NCBI GenBank assembly: GCA_036186865.1
Contig: AP025066.1
Span: 13,752,546-13,816,545 of the forward strand
From: Eustoma russellianum
Lineage: Eukaryota; Streptophyta; Magnoliopsida; Gentianales; Gentianaceae
Length of the DNA stretch: 64,000 nt
Direction: 5' to 3'
In this document: positions 45,604 through 58,760 of the stretch, in pieces
How the letters are laid out: every line of letters begins with the position of its first letter
Numbering within the stretch: the stretch's first letter is position 1
Program-made: the position numbers and the translations under genes
The notes under the pieces: model-generated
Database searches by the model: none
Told to the model about the DNA's origin: nothing
The model's input: only the letters and a program-made list of their open reading frames with translations

Positions 45604-48600
45604 TGTTGTACCCCGCCGAAAAAAAATCATATAGTACTAGAAGACTCGTATAAGTGAATTAATAAAGTGGTATCCTTCAAGTGCCTTTCACTAAGCTTCC
45701 TTAGTGATTCTTTTATGATGAGCAATATAATTATTCAAGTATGAGATATGGACCATGACCAATTCAAATTCACCCAAAGGGGGCTTAAGAGAAATTTCGG
45801 CCACAAGGTTTAAAAGGGGGCCTTAAAAGGGTTTTCCCCAAATTATAGGAGAGTTTAATCTTAAGGGCCTCCCTAAAATAAAGCCAAATGAAAATTAAGG
45901 AGTGTAAGTAGTGGGCAATTCTTCCCCAAATTATTGGAGAATTTCGGCCTAGCCCAAGGGAAATTGGGAATTTCCTAACTTTATTTTTAAAACAAGAAAA
46001 AGGGAAACAATTAAAAAGGGGGCAAATACCCACATGGCTTCTTATTAAACTCATTTGGAGAGAAATTAAGCATGGAAAAGTTTCCCCCCCCCCCAAGGAG
46101 TCAAAACCGCCCCCCCATGGTTGACCAAGAAAGATTACCATGGTTACTTAATATTTACTACAAGGTTAAGGAAATAACTCTAGTTGGATAAAGTAACCTA
46201 TGTTAGCCATAAAGTAACTATAGTTGGCATAAAGTAACTATAGTTGGCATAAAGTAACTATAGTTGACATAAGTAACTATGGTTGACATAAAGTAACTAT
46301 AGTTGAACTAAAGTAACCTTGGTTGGGCAAAAAGTAACTAAGGCTAATTAATTCCAATTAGCCTAAACCAAGCTATGGAAAACTCCCTTCCCTCTTACTA
46401 CTACCCACGGTTACCTCCTTTAACCAAGGGGAAAGAAAACTTTCTTCAAAACAACTCTAGAATATTCAACTCTCAAGAAGTCACAATGGAGCAAAGAGAT
46501 TTCCCATTTCTCCATTGTAATATACGGCTAGTGAAGAAGGTCCAAGAACCATCTTCAAGCTCCAAGAATTCATCTAGGTAAGTGTATGATTAAATCTTCT
46601 AAGTGAGTTCTATATTTCAAAGGATGAAGCTCACAATATACCCTCCTTTTTCCATGCTAAAAACGTGACCTACAAAGGGTCACTAAGTGAGGATTCTTCA
46701 AGCTACTAAGGAGAAGCTAACATCTTGGTGGTTTGAATCCATTTCAAGATCCATTCAAGCTTCATTTTGGTAAGATGAATCTAGCCTCAATCTAGCTCCA
46801 TTCTTCATTTCAAATGGTATCTAATGTTCTCCTTCTTCTCCTCTTCAAAAACGTGTGCTATGAGTAAAGTGGAGGAAGACTTCATTCCATTTCAACCAAG
46901 GTTGAAGCAACGGAAAAGCTCTAAGGTTCAAGGAGGCAAGTATACTCTAGCCAATCTTGCCTTATTTGTGAAGTGCATGCTTGAATGACTAGCCATTTTT
47001 AGGTTATGAATCTTAGTTGAAGATTCTAAGAACAAGACATGAACTTAGTTGATGTAAAGAAAAGTGTTGGTATGCAAAGTGACATGTTCTAAGCGTAAAT
47101 GACAAGACTGTTGGTATGAGTCATGTGTAGCCTAAAATGAGTTATGAGACTTGAAATAACTATGTTTAAATTTTTATTTGATGTATAGTAAGTCATCTTA
47201 ATAAATGAAGTTGGTTGAAGAATGCTTGAACAATAAAAAGGTGAAGAAGTGCTGAAACTACTGGAGCTGGCAGATTTGTGTTGGTGATTGTGTGACTTGA
47301 TAACGAACCTTATAAGTGTTCAATTAAGCTAAATTTTGACATGACACTAGCTCTGTGTGTGTAGTACAAGTGAGAGTTGGAATTGCAGTAGAAAGAGTTA
47401 TGGTTTATTTTTAATAAATCTTTTGGCAAAACTGCTCAAGGAGAAATCACTGGAACTGGGCAGAACAGTGTGACGTTTTGCATGACCTGAAAATGAATCT
47501 TAGGAGTTTTCAAATTTGCTAATTTTTGGTGTGATGTTAGCCTCATATGTATATGAAATGTGTGAGTTGGAATTTCAATAATAGGAGTTGTGGTTTGTCC
47601 TTAATGAAGTTTTTAGTAAGAAGTGGTCAAACAGAAGTACTGGAACTGGACAGATTTATGTGTTATGTTGAACGACCTGAACATGAATCTTAGGAGTGTT
47701 CAAATTGGCTAATTTTTGGTATGGTGATATCCTTTAGTGTATATGAAATGTGAGAGGTGGAATTTTGATGAAAGGAGTTGTGAATTATTATTAATGAAAT
47801 TTTTGGTGAAACTGCTCAAACAGAGTTGCTGGAACAGGACAGTTTTGAGTAGTAAGTTGTGTGGCTTGAAAATGCACCTTAGAAATATGCAAATGAGCTG
47901 AGTTTTAGTATGATTATAGTTTGATGTGTTTATGACATCTGTGAGTTCGAATTTTGGTAAAAGGAGTTGTGGTTTGGTCACAATTTATTTCGTAATACAA
48001 CTGGTCAATCCAGTCTCTGCATGTACCCAATTTGGGAAAGTAATTAGATGACCCCCTTAAACTTATTGAATTGTGTTGGGAATTTTATGGTAATTACTTA
48101 GGGCATAGATGTGCATGTTCATGTAAAGAAACCAGCCTAAAACCACCATTTTGATGGTTAACAACTGAGTTGAAGTTAGTGGTACAAAACTTGAAAATAG
48201 GACAGTTTAATGTCTTAAGTTGTAAGGCTTCGATCTTGATCATTTAGGCTTGAATGTGATGTTTAGCCTTATGAATATTGTTCCTTGGTTAATTAGCTAT
48301 GTTTTCCAGGTAATGGATCAAAATGAATAAGGTTTTATGACCCACGAACTGAGGTAAGGCGGTACTGCCCTGCTGATTTCAGCAGTACCTTTGATGATAG
48401 TATGATGTTTTGAGATCGCTAAATATTTCGGAATGTTACGAAATTTTTATAGCATGTGTCTAAGCCTTCATTATGCATATGTATGGCATGGTTTTATGAA
48501 TATGAGCACGAATTGATGAGCACGAGGCTGTATGAACAGAATGTGATTGCTGGAATGTTTTTCCCAGTTTAAAAGACAAGTTCGTGCATGCATGCTATGA

Positions 48601-50168
48601 TGCATTTGTTTACGAGTCGCATAATCCATGTCATGCATTGCATCATCGTCACGTATATGATTTACAGCATGTCTTTTATGAGAAAGAAAGATGAAAAGCA
48701 TTTTCAAAAGATGGTTTTTGAAAAGAATGATTCTCCACCGGTACCGTGTGTGAGTATGAACTTGGCCAGTATGAACCCACCAGATCAGGGTTAAGTGATC
48801 TGATACGAGGCCGTACGGGTCCGGACATAATAGACCCGACAAAGACAAGATGACGTACCGCCTCAGATCCGGGACATAGATTTAAACACGAGAATATGAG
48901 GCCGTGCGGGTCCGAATATAATAGACCCGTCCAGACGAGATGACGTACCGCCTCAGATCCGGGACATAGATCTGAACACTCTATTGTTTTACGACGATGA
49001 TGATTTGATGAATTGCATGAAAAAGCCATATTCTCATTTTTATCATGATGCATCACACATACATATGCATGCATGCCACGTTTATGGAGTCATTGTGCAG
49101 TGACACATGATACTTAGACTAGGTTGTCATGACCTTGTAGAACCTAAGTGTGACTTTCTTAAGGGATGATCCTTGTTATGTTACGAATTGATGCGAGTTA
49201 CAGTCTTCTATTGTCATGTTCTGTATTAAGTGACGATTTTGTTAAGTTATGGTCTTGACGCATTAAGTGTTGATCATTAACGGGTGTTGAATAGAGGGCA
49301 TTATGCACTACTTTTGCACACTCATACGCATTGCATATGGTCATGAGCATGATATTGAGTCTATTTGCACAAGGCTGTGTTATTGCTTATTTCGTGGCTA
49401 AGTTATGATTTTATTGCCTTAACGGCTATGGATTGAAGGGATGAGATGCTAGCCAAATGCTAAAGGTAAAGTTACATAGGTTATGATTTCTCTACTGTTG
49501 ATACGTAAGGCCAAGTTGTTATGAATTGGTAGCTCCTAGGTTATGATCTTGATTGAGTGATGACCTTTTTGTATGCCATGATCCTTTATTGAGTGATGAT
49601 CCTTTCATAAGCTATGATCTCGGATATACCTTGTGTGGACTTCTTACGAGTACTTAATGGAAGGTCAGGTATGTTCTAAACCGAATTTTGGGGTTCGGTT
49701 CTTGTATGTACTTTCCAGTTAATGCATGATTGTTTATGGTATACTTGCTGGTGACTTTGTCACTCACCCCCTATTTTTCCCTCCCAAAGGCTGCAGGAAA
49801 TAAAGTAGAGTGGATTGAGGATGAGCCTAGGGTCCCCTACCCATGAGCGCAGCAAGGAGTGGACGATTTTAGGAGACATGACTGGCCAACTATGATTGAT
49901 GACTGATGACATAATTGAGATGGAAAACACTGGTTCTGTGACTCTCAATACTTTTGATTTGAGATGTAAACTATGAATGATCGTGTGGATGATTTTAATT
50001 TGAAGTTTTAAATTCTACCACAGTTTCGCTTAATTATTTACGTGTAAGCGCGATATTCCATGCATTATATCATGGATCATGACACGTATGAGACGACGCC
50101 TAGTACTCTCCTTAGTGAAGTACGGCGGGTGCACCGACTCCGGCGGGGCTGGGGTGCGGGGCGCCACA
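45604..50168 (+). repeat. 3' LTR of T3 (4.57 kb)
   Basis: Collinear with the 5' LTR with few substitutions; minisatellite one unit shorter, a C-run expanded near 46083-46094 and small indels. Hairpin array at 48781-48978, ~190-base array at about 47210-48300. Followed by AAAAC. Confidence 0.93.
46207..46330. repeat. 20-base minisatellite in 3' LTR of T3
   Basis: About six to seven units, one fewer than at 40622-40785. Confidence 0.88.
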
Positions 50169-51517
50169 AAAACCCTAATGGCCGAAATTTCCATACAAGT
50201 GGGGAGAGAAAGATTTCTTCCATTTTGTATTCCACTACACAACAAAACCCTACACACTTTTTTCCCAATCATCCCACTTTCTTCCTCTTTATCCTACATG
50301 GCAAATAGGACAAAACTTCTTCCCTCCCTAACCCATTTAGGCCGGCCACTCTAGCCCCCAAACAGAGACAAGACATCCCCTTTTTCTATCTTCTTACACA
50401 CATTACCTCTTCCATCATCACCCTACAACCAAGCCCCAAGATTTTGTCTCCCACTTCACCCAAAAATTTTCTCTCCTTCTCCCCTTATCATTTGGCCGAG
50501 ATATATCAAGAGGGGGCAACACAATTTTTCTTTTCACTTCACACTTCAACCATTCTTCCATTTCATCCAACTCCCTTTTCTCTCCTCCAAGAAACTCAAA
50601 ACACTCTCTTATTTCCTCTACTTGGCCGAAAACCCTCCAAGGGAGCAAAGGAAGCATTTTATCCTACTTCATTTCAGCTACACACATCCAACCCAAGTTA
50701 CATAAACCTCCATCATCCAAGACTGATTCAAGAACGTTTAGAGTTAAGAACAAAAGGAAGATCAAGGTAAGAACTTTAGGTGATTTAAGTTAAATCCTTT
50801 CATTCATTTAACTTCATAAGTTGTCCACTAACTCTACCATTTGGTCTTTAAAACCATGCATCCAAGGAAGGAGGAAGAAGGTATTTTTTCCAAACCAAGT
50901 GAGGAATCATTATTTAAGTGTAAGAAATGTGAACTAAGGCAATTATTCTTCCTAGATCCTTCATGGATTTTCAAAGATTTAGTATATATGTTTATATCAA
51001 AGTTGGATCATCATGTAGTAGGTTTAAGATTTCTCCTCAAGAATATGTATGATATATGTTTTTACGTGATACATATTATGTATACATACATGCCTATATT
51101 CGGCCATAAGGTCTTAGTATATATGGTTCATTACACTTTATGTATATATAGATATATATATGTGTTTATAAAAGAAATACACATGAAAATATACACACAC
51201 ATACATACGACCATATAGGGCCTTTTTGATAATAAATTGTGTTTATCATCTACCATATATACACATATGTACAAGGCATAAAAATATGTATAGGTAAGCA
51301 TACCTATACATGAACACGACCATAGGGAATATTTTTAGGGCTTTCATGATTCATTTGTATTATAAGTACAAAAATGTATAATGTAAGAAAATACTATCAA
51401 GTTGGTAAATATGTGTATAAATACACGGCCCAAAACCCTTTTCAGAAGAAAATGACTATTTTATATGTTACGGGTACATATATGTAAAGTGTATAAAAAT
51501 TTATACAAGTAAGTATG

Positions 51518-51550
<33 letters not shown>

Positions 51551-51601
51551 ATAGCCAAGGAGGAGATTTAGAGTTTTAGTAAAATATTTATATGTTATAA
51601 G
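50169..51601 (+). repeat. T4 LTR-like sequence, right part
   Basis: Starts with the second AAAAC copy and continues T4. Its pyrimidine-rich, purine-poor stretch (50200-50700) ends in AAGGTAAGAAC (50765-50775), a possible splice donor. AT-rich DNA with TA/TG repeats (51515-51551) follows. Interrupted at 51602 by a T2 LTR on the other strand. I see no gene; a 125-codon frame (50841-51218) is low-complexity and unsupported. Confidence 0.55.
51515..51551. repeat. TA/TG microsatellite
   Basis: Run of TA units followed by TG units in T4. Confidence 0.9.
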
Positions 51602-53292
51602 TGTAGCACCCCGCCCAGGACTAGGGTCTCGGCACAATGCACACGCCGTACTCTGCTATAAGAAGTACAAGGCGTCGATAACATTCATGCACAAATCGTC
51701 ATAACATGTATCGATAAGCGGAAGGAAAATAACATAAACAGAAATAAACATCAACATAAGTACATCCTAATACATCCGCATAAGTGTCATAAGTAAAAAA
51801 AATATCAGTGCAGAGCTGGATATCTCAAAATACAAAAGAGGTCGTAGCCAGCTACTACTCAGCTCCTTGCACCTAGTCTCGAGGCTCATCCTCTATAAAC
51901 TCTGGCTTAAGTTCATGTGGATCTACATGGTGAAATAAAGGGTTGAGCGATAACGAATCACTCAGCAAGTATTTCCCTCTAGGTTCGTCAAGTGGATCAT
52001 GCATGGGGACTAGGGTAGTGGGTGATACAGTAAGGTGTGACACAGATATCATATGAACTATGTATATAAAGATAGTAAGGAATAAAAGTAAGTGCCGCCA
52101 TACATAGAACATATATCATAACATGAAAAACTATCACGGATAAAGAGCATCGTAAAGTAAACGGACCCTTCTCCTAATCATTCTTTTCTTAGCCTATAGT
52201 TAACATCTTTCTTGTGCACAATCTTTTCGGTTTGTTTCTTGTTGTTCTTTAATCATACTTGGTCTTGTACTACAAGAATCATAACTTAGGGGCATTAGAG
52301 GGTGCATGAGACATGACCGTGATATATGCATCGTAAAACTATTGAAAACATTTTTTTCATATAAACATGACATGATTGGTTAGCACTTTTCGTAACATAA
52401 GAATGGTGCCGACGACATATCAAATGATTCCCCGAGTAGCCGCAAGTACCGTCTATGAATCTCGATGGTCCAACCATGGTGTTACATCATACGTACATAG
52501 GACTAACGGTGACACGTTATAGCAGAGAACCCGAATCCCGGAAGCGGTGTTACCCTCTGCAATAATGTATTTGCCCCTGACATCCTCCCTCAGGACCAGA
52601 CATCAGGCAGCTCTCTATACCGAACATCATAGACGTAACTGAAAGGTAGAGAACCTTTGTCCCAGACAAGGTGTTATACTTAGCCAGCAGATTACGCATA
52701 TACAGAAAAGTAGAGAACTTTTGTCCTAGACAAAGTGTTACACTCACACACAGGTACATGCATAAGTCAAATGGAATCATTCCTCTCGCGGTACAGTTTT
52801 GTAAATCATGAAAACCTTAAAACATTTCATGCAGAACGTATAAACATATTGATAAATAAATCCAGTGTTATTGAAAACTTTGAAAACAACATGCGTGAGG
52901 GAAAGCTGTATGTAGGTCTCTTTTCACCCTTATGGTTTTAATATTTGATTGGTCATAATTGTTGTTACTTGTTTTTTATTCCATTAGCTTGTTTTAATTG
53001 GCTAGGTTGCCCCCTTTTGGGCCGTGTGTCTTTATACATGAATACTATATAGACTTGTGGTTTTAGGAAGTTATGTCCTTGTAATGATCAAACAATTAAA
53101 TTGTATTTCTTTAATAATAAAAATTTCAAATTTCATCATATACTTTATATTCATTTATATAATTATGCTTCAAAGTGATTCATTATTGATAATGCACCAA
53201 GATTCGGCCTAGGGCCGAAAGGACCCTTCTTGCCCTACTTAAATTTATCAACTTCTATTAAGTGTTCCATTGTGTTCAATTCTAATACATAT
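51602..53292 (-). repeat. T2-family LTR, 3' part (T2')
   Basis: Plus edge TGTAGCACCCCGCCC (51602), the complement of a T2 LTR 3' end; homologous to T2b with clear divergence. Cut at 53292 by the second Sirevirus. Preceded by ATAAG, whose partner would lie beyond the window. The rest of this LTR is not in the window. Confidence 0.82.
52461..52740 (-). promoter_or_regulatory. Hairpin array in T2'
   Basis: ATGGT-CCA-ACCAT (52465-52477), then a weaker CCG...CGG module (about 52530-52547), TTGTC-CCA-GACAA (52657-52669) and TTTGTC-CTA-GACAAA (52720-52734), each followed by GTGTTA. Stem bases differ from T2b in pairs. Confidence 0.68.
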
Positions 53293-55740
53293 TGTAGGAG
53301 CTGTGAGGCACCACTAGAAGGGGGGGTTGAATAGTGGGCGCAGAAAATCTGGTTTTTAAAAAGTTTTGACCAAAAAACCCAACTTCTGAAAATAGTTTCT
53401 GTTTTCAGGTCCTATTTTGCAACGTTTGAAAAACTAGGTTACAGGTCTTCAAAAATTCTGAATTTTGGAGAGATTGTAGTCTCATACGTTCTGAGTATCT
53501 CCTAAAAATTTCAGATCAAAACTCAACCTTAACCCCTTGAAAAATCGTTTGTGGTTAGATTGCGCTAATCTGCCAGAAACAATAGTCTGATTTAAAAAAT
53601 TTATTCCAATTAATCTGTAATTCCAAATGGTCTAAAACGTTAATGACAACACCCTTACTATATTTATTTAAACGGGTTGAAACAGTTTTGAAAAATTCCT
53701 TTGGGAAGTATGTCAAATACATTCAAGTTCTCAACCTCTGCAAGTCTGAAAATCAGATTGCACTAGTCTCAGAACTATTAGCGTTTGAATGACTTATACG
53801 TGTCCAAAAGGGTTACAACTTGCGTCAAATGAAACTTAAGAGATGTGAATATGTTTCTGAAAAATTTTACAATTTATGAAATTCGTTTACTATTTTTAAG
53901 ATTGTGATGAGATGGATGCAAAGTTCTGGAAACTGAAAGTACTCTGCAGTAAAGTAAAGAACATAAGAACTTTATACTGGTTCGGTTAAATCAACCTACT
54001 CCAGCCTTTGAGGACACCTTCCTCGGTTATCACTAAACAAAATAACACCTTACCACAAGGGTTGCTGGAGTTACACACCAACTCCAACCCTTTACAAATA
54101 CAAGCAATCACAATGATCACGAATACCACCACCAAGCAAATGAAGGTTTGATCACACCTTGATCAACCTTTTACAACAATGAGGAGTGTATGGTGGTATG
54201 AATAAATCATATACAATATGTTTGAATATAGATACAATAGGCTTGAGAGAGAGAAGGAGAAGAAAGAAAAGTAGAAGAAGAGAGTAGAGAGTCTTTTTGC
54301 ACTTTGGAGATTGTAAGACTTGTCTTGCATTTGTTTGCTCTTCTTCTCCTTTTATTTGGAGTTGGCAGCCCCCTTAGTGCATCATCCCATCTTGAGAATT
54401 CTCTTTTAAGTCCTTGGAAGAATGCCTTGTATAGATGTGACATCAACTTGCTTACTTGGCACAACTTGATTATATGATTGTCTTGGCCTTGCTTACTTGT
54501 CACTCCTTGATTGGATGAGATTTGTCATCACTTGATGACTGTAAAAATCTCAGAATATCATTCAAAACATGTGCCAAAATAGTAGTAAAAACATTTCCAA
54601 ATAGCATTCAATCAATCTCTACTAATTTGGGAATCAAATTGGTCATCATAAAGACCATAAAATCGCCACTCACATAGTCTCACATGCTGAAATTTTCAGC
54701 ATGTGCTAAATCATCTCAAGACTTTGAAATGTTGCCATATTACTACACATCAATCCCTTGAATATTGAGAAGCAAATTTATCACAATTAAGAGACAAAAA
54801 TTCGACCACATCAATTTACACATGTGGAATTTTCAGCATGTGTTACATTTCTAACAAAGTTTGGAATATCACCTTGTGTAGCTTCCTCCATTATGTCACT
54901 AACCTTGAATGGCTTATTCTCCACCAATTGAGATGCCAACTAAACTCCACATAAGCTCCACCAAGGCTGAGTAGCCGTGTATATGCATCTTGAACATGTG
55001 CTGAATTTATTTTTGTAAACTTTGTAAAATAATGCACAATAATTATACACATGGTATTTTCTAATCAGCCCTAATTTGAATGTTCTAGAACACTTTGGTA
55101 TTTATTGAATATGTAAAAAGTGTCTATATACAAGTTATATTTCATGCCAAAAACGTTCCATGTGTTGTATTCGTACAAAACCGAATTTTCGACTTTTGTC
55201 GATTACGCGATTTTTCTCCGATTAAAGTCCAACTTTTTGCACATGTTATATATATTATGTCACACATAATATACATAAAATAACTTCAATATTCAGCTCT
55301 AATGGCTGATTAAATTGGCGCCTACATGTGCTTGAAATGTGAATTTGGAATCTCCACAATTTGGCCTTAATTGTGGGTGATTTGTGTGTGCCAACATGGA
55401 ATGATTTTATTACTGAGTGTACCATGTAAGATATGAAAATTGTGGCCATTTGTGAAGTGTAGGAGCTGGCCATCTATATATGGCAAGTAGTGACACGTTA
55501 ACAAAGTTTCGGTGTCACCCGATACGACAATTTTTCGTTTATAACCTTGTACTGTGTCGTAATAATGTTTTCATCACCATGACTGACATCATGTGATATA
55601 AGACCTGAATATGCTCATAACTACGAGGTAAGTATAGTGGTGTGATGTTGACATACGTTTGTAATATATATAACGTGTTGGTAGTACGTCGGAATATATA
55701 TGTATTGTGGCTTTTTAAATAAAATCTGAATATATATATT

Positions 55741-55775
55741 TAAATATATATATATATATATATATATATTTATCA
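55741..55775. repeat. TA-rich microsatellite at LINE 3' end
   Basis: TA repeats directly at the 3' end of the LINE. They may be a modified tail or target DNA. Confidence 0.85.
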
Positions 55776-58212
55776 AAAGCAAATTTATTAATGATTGGCC
55801 TCACTTATGGTGGAGGAAAAGCCTTATTACAATCATCAGAGTATGCGAATAAATGAAATAAGGAAATAAGGATATCATATCTCCAGTCGTATATGATATG
55901 CCGCATTAAAACCTTGCCAGGTAAAACCACCCTTGTGGATAAAACCCTGGCGAAGGAAAACGCGTACATATTTATACAGCTGTCATTGATATGTTGCAAA
56001 TCTGAATTTGAGTACAAATGTGCGCCGTTTATTGATGGTGATGCGGGTCGAGTTTGCCAGTTGAAGCCGTAGAAGTCGTTGCCTGTGCTTGTCTTGTCCG
56101 GGAAATGCCATACCTCAGAAGAAATCCAGAGAGAAGTTATACCAGTGATAGAAAGAGTCCAAATATAGTTAAATAGAGATGTCAAACACATACCGATGTC
56201 GCCCTGGCAAAGGTGTTGCCAAGGCGACGCTATTATGATATGAAGCTGTGGCCGATGTGCCGCTGTGTTCGCTAGTGTCGGATGGAAAAATCTCGCCACC
56301 AGTATATATAATCCCATCCATGTGAAATGAAGGATTAATAGGCAGATATGAAACACCTGGAAACAGTATGAAGGACAAGCCAAAGGATAACAATACATAC
56401 CTGGCCTGCCTGAATCCCGTAGGATGCAGGCAGGGAGATTCTTGAAACGCCAATCCATGTGGAAGACTTTGATTTATCAAACAACACGCAATTGGACAGA
56501 AGAAAGATCTAACAGGATAGCAGATCGCACTAACGCTGGAAGAGTCTGCGATGAATAATAGTGTGTGATTGGGTCCAGCATTGCGTGTTGAGACAAATAA
56601 TGAGCCGCCATATTAGCCTCTCGGTAAATGTGATGATAATCTAGTCGGTGAAGATGAATAAGCGTATGAAGTAGCTGCAGATAATAGTTGCCATGAACCG
56701 TCTGAGGGCGGGTCAACCGAGAGATCATTTGAGCACAATCTGATTCCAATGTGATGTTACGATATAGGGGAAGAAAATATAGAAGACCGAATAATGCTGC
56801 CTGAATCTCCGCATTTAGTGGTGTAGTTGAGGGTAGCCTAAACGAAACTGCTCCCACACAAGAGCCCATGTGGTCCCGCAATATTGCGCCCCCTGCGGCA
56901 TAATGTCAGCCAACTGCCGCATCTGTATTCAATTTTAATCTACCTGAGGGTGGATATAACCAGCGAATCATTGAAGCCCGTGGAGGTGTCAGCGATGGAA
57001 GCCAAGGGAAATAACATCTAGGATCAGCCGCTAGTTTTGTGCCTGATATTTTCTTGCACCAAATAGTAATATCATATCTAACAGAGGCCTGAAGGGATGC
57101 CATTGTAAGATTTCTTTGCTCTCCGTAAACTAATGATGCATAGCCTCGCCAAATATTGTATAATATGATCGCTGGAATGATTATTTTGAAAACCCCAAAG
57201 AGAGACGAAAAAGATGAACGATACCACCAAGCCAGTATATATTAGCGCAGATGCAAGGATGATGGCGGAGGACAGTGTAATTCCCCAGAATAATAAATCC
57301 ATAATGAACGCACATGTGAGCAATGCAGAAAGATATGATCTATTGTAGCAGACGCACCCTTACAGAATGGACATTGAGTTGGTTGCGAAGTAATATACCT
57401 GCCAATATAATCCTCGAATGGAAGCGCAGAATGGAAAAGTCTCCATAAGAAGATTTGAATAACTGGTTAATGCTGTTTATACCAAATGAACTTTGCCGAG
57501 AGGACGTGTGGATGAGGTGTGCGGCAAGCATCATACGCACTACGCAATGAAAATTCCCCTGTTGGTGTGTGTAACCATGTAAGATACCTCCCTTGGCCAG
57601 CAGACTGTGATGTACAGAAAGGATGTATACGGCAAATAAGCTTCCAGATTGGAGAATCTGGTAATCGAGGTAAATAATCCTGTCGTTGTCCATACTTTGC
57701 GTGCATATATTTGCTCCAAAGTGTGGAGTTATGTTGATATGACCACCAAATTCGACAATGATAAGCTTGTTGTAACGTGTTGAGGTTTCGAATCCCCAAG
57801 CCACCTTCCTCCTGAGGTGCGCAGATAGCACTCCAAGACACCCAGTGGTATCTTCGTCCCCAATAAAAAGACGCCATTTTTCGATGCATGATCTTAATTA
57901 CCGATTTAGGCAGCCCACCAGATGCAAGAATGTGTAATGGCAATGCTGCTATAACAGAGCGTAACAAAACTAAACGTCCAGCAGATGAAAGCAAACGGGA
58001 GTGCCATCCATGAAGTTTGTCATCAATATGTTGCAACAAAGAAACACAGTATCTGGCACGAGAAATACCTTTATGTAAATAGGAGCCAAGATATTTGAAA
58101 GGTAAAGAAGTGCATTTCATGTTGATAATGTCCTCTAACTGCCGCCGCAGTCGGGAAGATATATTAGCAGATGGAATCAGACTGCTTTTTTGGAAATTGA
58201 CTTTTTGCCCAG
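55776..58212 (-). mobile_element. LINE (L1-type) fragment, 5'-truncated
   Basis: Minus-strand non-LTR retrotransposon fragment of about 2.4 kb in the copia-2 LTR. It begins within RT at the SGQKVNFQKSS block and contains the RT C-terminus, zinc-binding domain and an RNase H domain with a 3' part. The 3' end (about 55780) has an AATAAA motif and is followed by TA repeats instead of a clear poly(A). The copia-1 LTR, lacking it, shows the empty site approximately. Boundaries are good to about 10 bases. Confidence 0.85.
56477..58212 (-). pseudogene. LINE RT C-terminus, zinc-binding and RNase H domains
   Basis: From 58210 down: RT thumb with PFKYLGSYLHKGI and GWHSRLLSSAGRLVLLRSV, then WVSWSAICAPQEEGGLGIRNL (57880-57780), the usual order in plant L1 elements. 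Zinc-binding (zf-RVT) domain follows at about 57560-57340 with TGEFSLRSAY and, after a shift, QCPFCKGA and HIFLHCSH. RNase H-like (RVT_3) domain: KLNTDAAVG (about 56906-56935), then after stops NAEIQAALFGLLY, LESDCAQMI and YREANMAAHYLSQHA up to 56477. Stops at 57467, 57340 and 56900 and several shifts break it. The catalytic YADD part of RT was lost by 5' truncation. Confidence 0.87.
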
Positions 58213-58536
58213 ATGCATTTTGTTTCCTTCATGCTTTCTCCAAATATTTCTCCATTTAATGAACTACTTAGTTCATTTAACTAAGCACTTCACTTAATGA
58301 ACTAGTTTAGTCCATTAATGGTGGCACTTGAAAATAGTTCAAACACAAAAAATGTTTGCCATTTGATGTAAGCTTTAAAGCTTCATGGCTTGTTAGTACG
58401 ACAACATTATATATAAGTATATAAGGCAAGTTTGTCACAAAAACATGTCAAGACATAAAATGTGTCATGCATTTCTTTAGCACACGTTATTTAAATCATG
58501 CATTTTTGTGAATCACTCAAACTCTTTTTCTCAACA

Positions 58537-58760
58537 ATCTCCCCTTTTGATGATTTAGAAAATAATCTTAGTACATGATTTAAGTTTAATCGCTCCCCCT
58601 CCAATCTTGCACAAATTCAAATTTCAAATTTCGAATTTTGAATTTTCTCCCCCTTGATTTTTGCAATCAATCAATCTCACTCCCCCTTAATTTATGCACT
58701 CCCTCTCTCCCTTTATTTTGGAAAGAAAATCAAAAGTGCATGTAAAGATGGAAAGAAATA
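58537..58760 (-). other. Multiple polypurine tracts of copia-2
   Basis: On the minus strand AAAAGGGGAGAT adjoins the LTR (58537-58548). Further tracts are GGAGGGGGAGCG (58591-58602), AAGGGGGAGA (58646-58655) and AAGGGGGAGTGAG (58676-58688). Repeated polypurine tracts before the 3' LTR are reported for Sireviruses. No env-like frame fits in the ~210 bases after pol. Confidence 0.75.

Larger units (their letters stand above)
40024..50168 (+). mobile_element. T3: non-autonomous element with giant LTRs (LARD-like)
   Basis: Complete element of 10.1 kb made of two LTRs of 4583 and 4565 bases and an interior of 997 bases (44607-45603), with perfect AAAAC duplications. The interior has a PBS at one end and a polypurine tract at the other, but no gag or pol homology. 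LTR ends, PBS-side sequence and 3' interior motif match the Tekay-type chromovirus B, so its proteins were probably supplied by such a relative. It resembles large retrotransposon derivatives (LARDs), but with much longer LTRs relative to the interior. Confidence 0.9.
53293..58536 (-). repeat. 3' LTR of copia-2, with LINE inside
   Basis: Plus edges TGTAGGAGC (53293) and CTCAACA (58536). Aligns with copia-1 LTR (4010-7067) from both ends. Without the LINE (about 55775-58212) it is about 2.8 kb. Palindromes of the copia-1 LTR are mostly broken here. The stretch 53293-55740 has no gene. Confidence 0.85.

Noticed and set aside
50841..51218. 125-codon plus-strand frame in T4
   Set aside because: Rich in Tyr/Ile/His codons from TA-rich DNA, no motif, no second copy to test conservation.
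55805..56458. 217-codon frame at the 3' end of the LINE, possible extra ORF
   Set aside because: It overlaps the LINE 3' region in a frame with no recognisable domain, and amino-acid use looks random. Kept only as part of the LINE.
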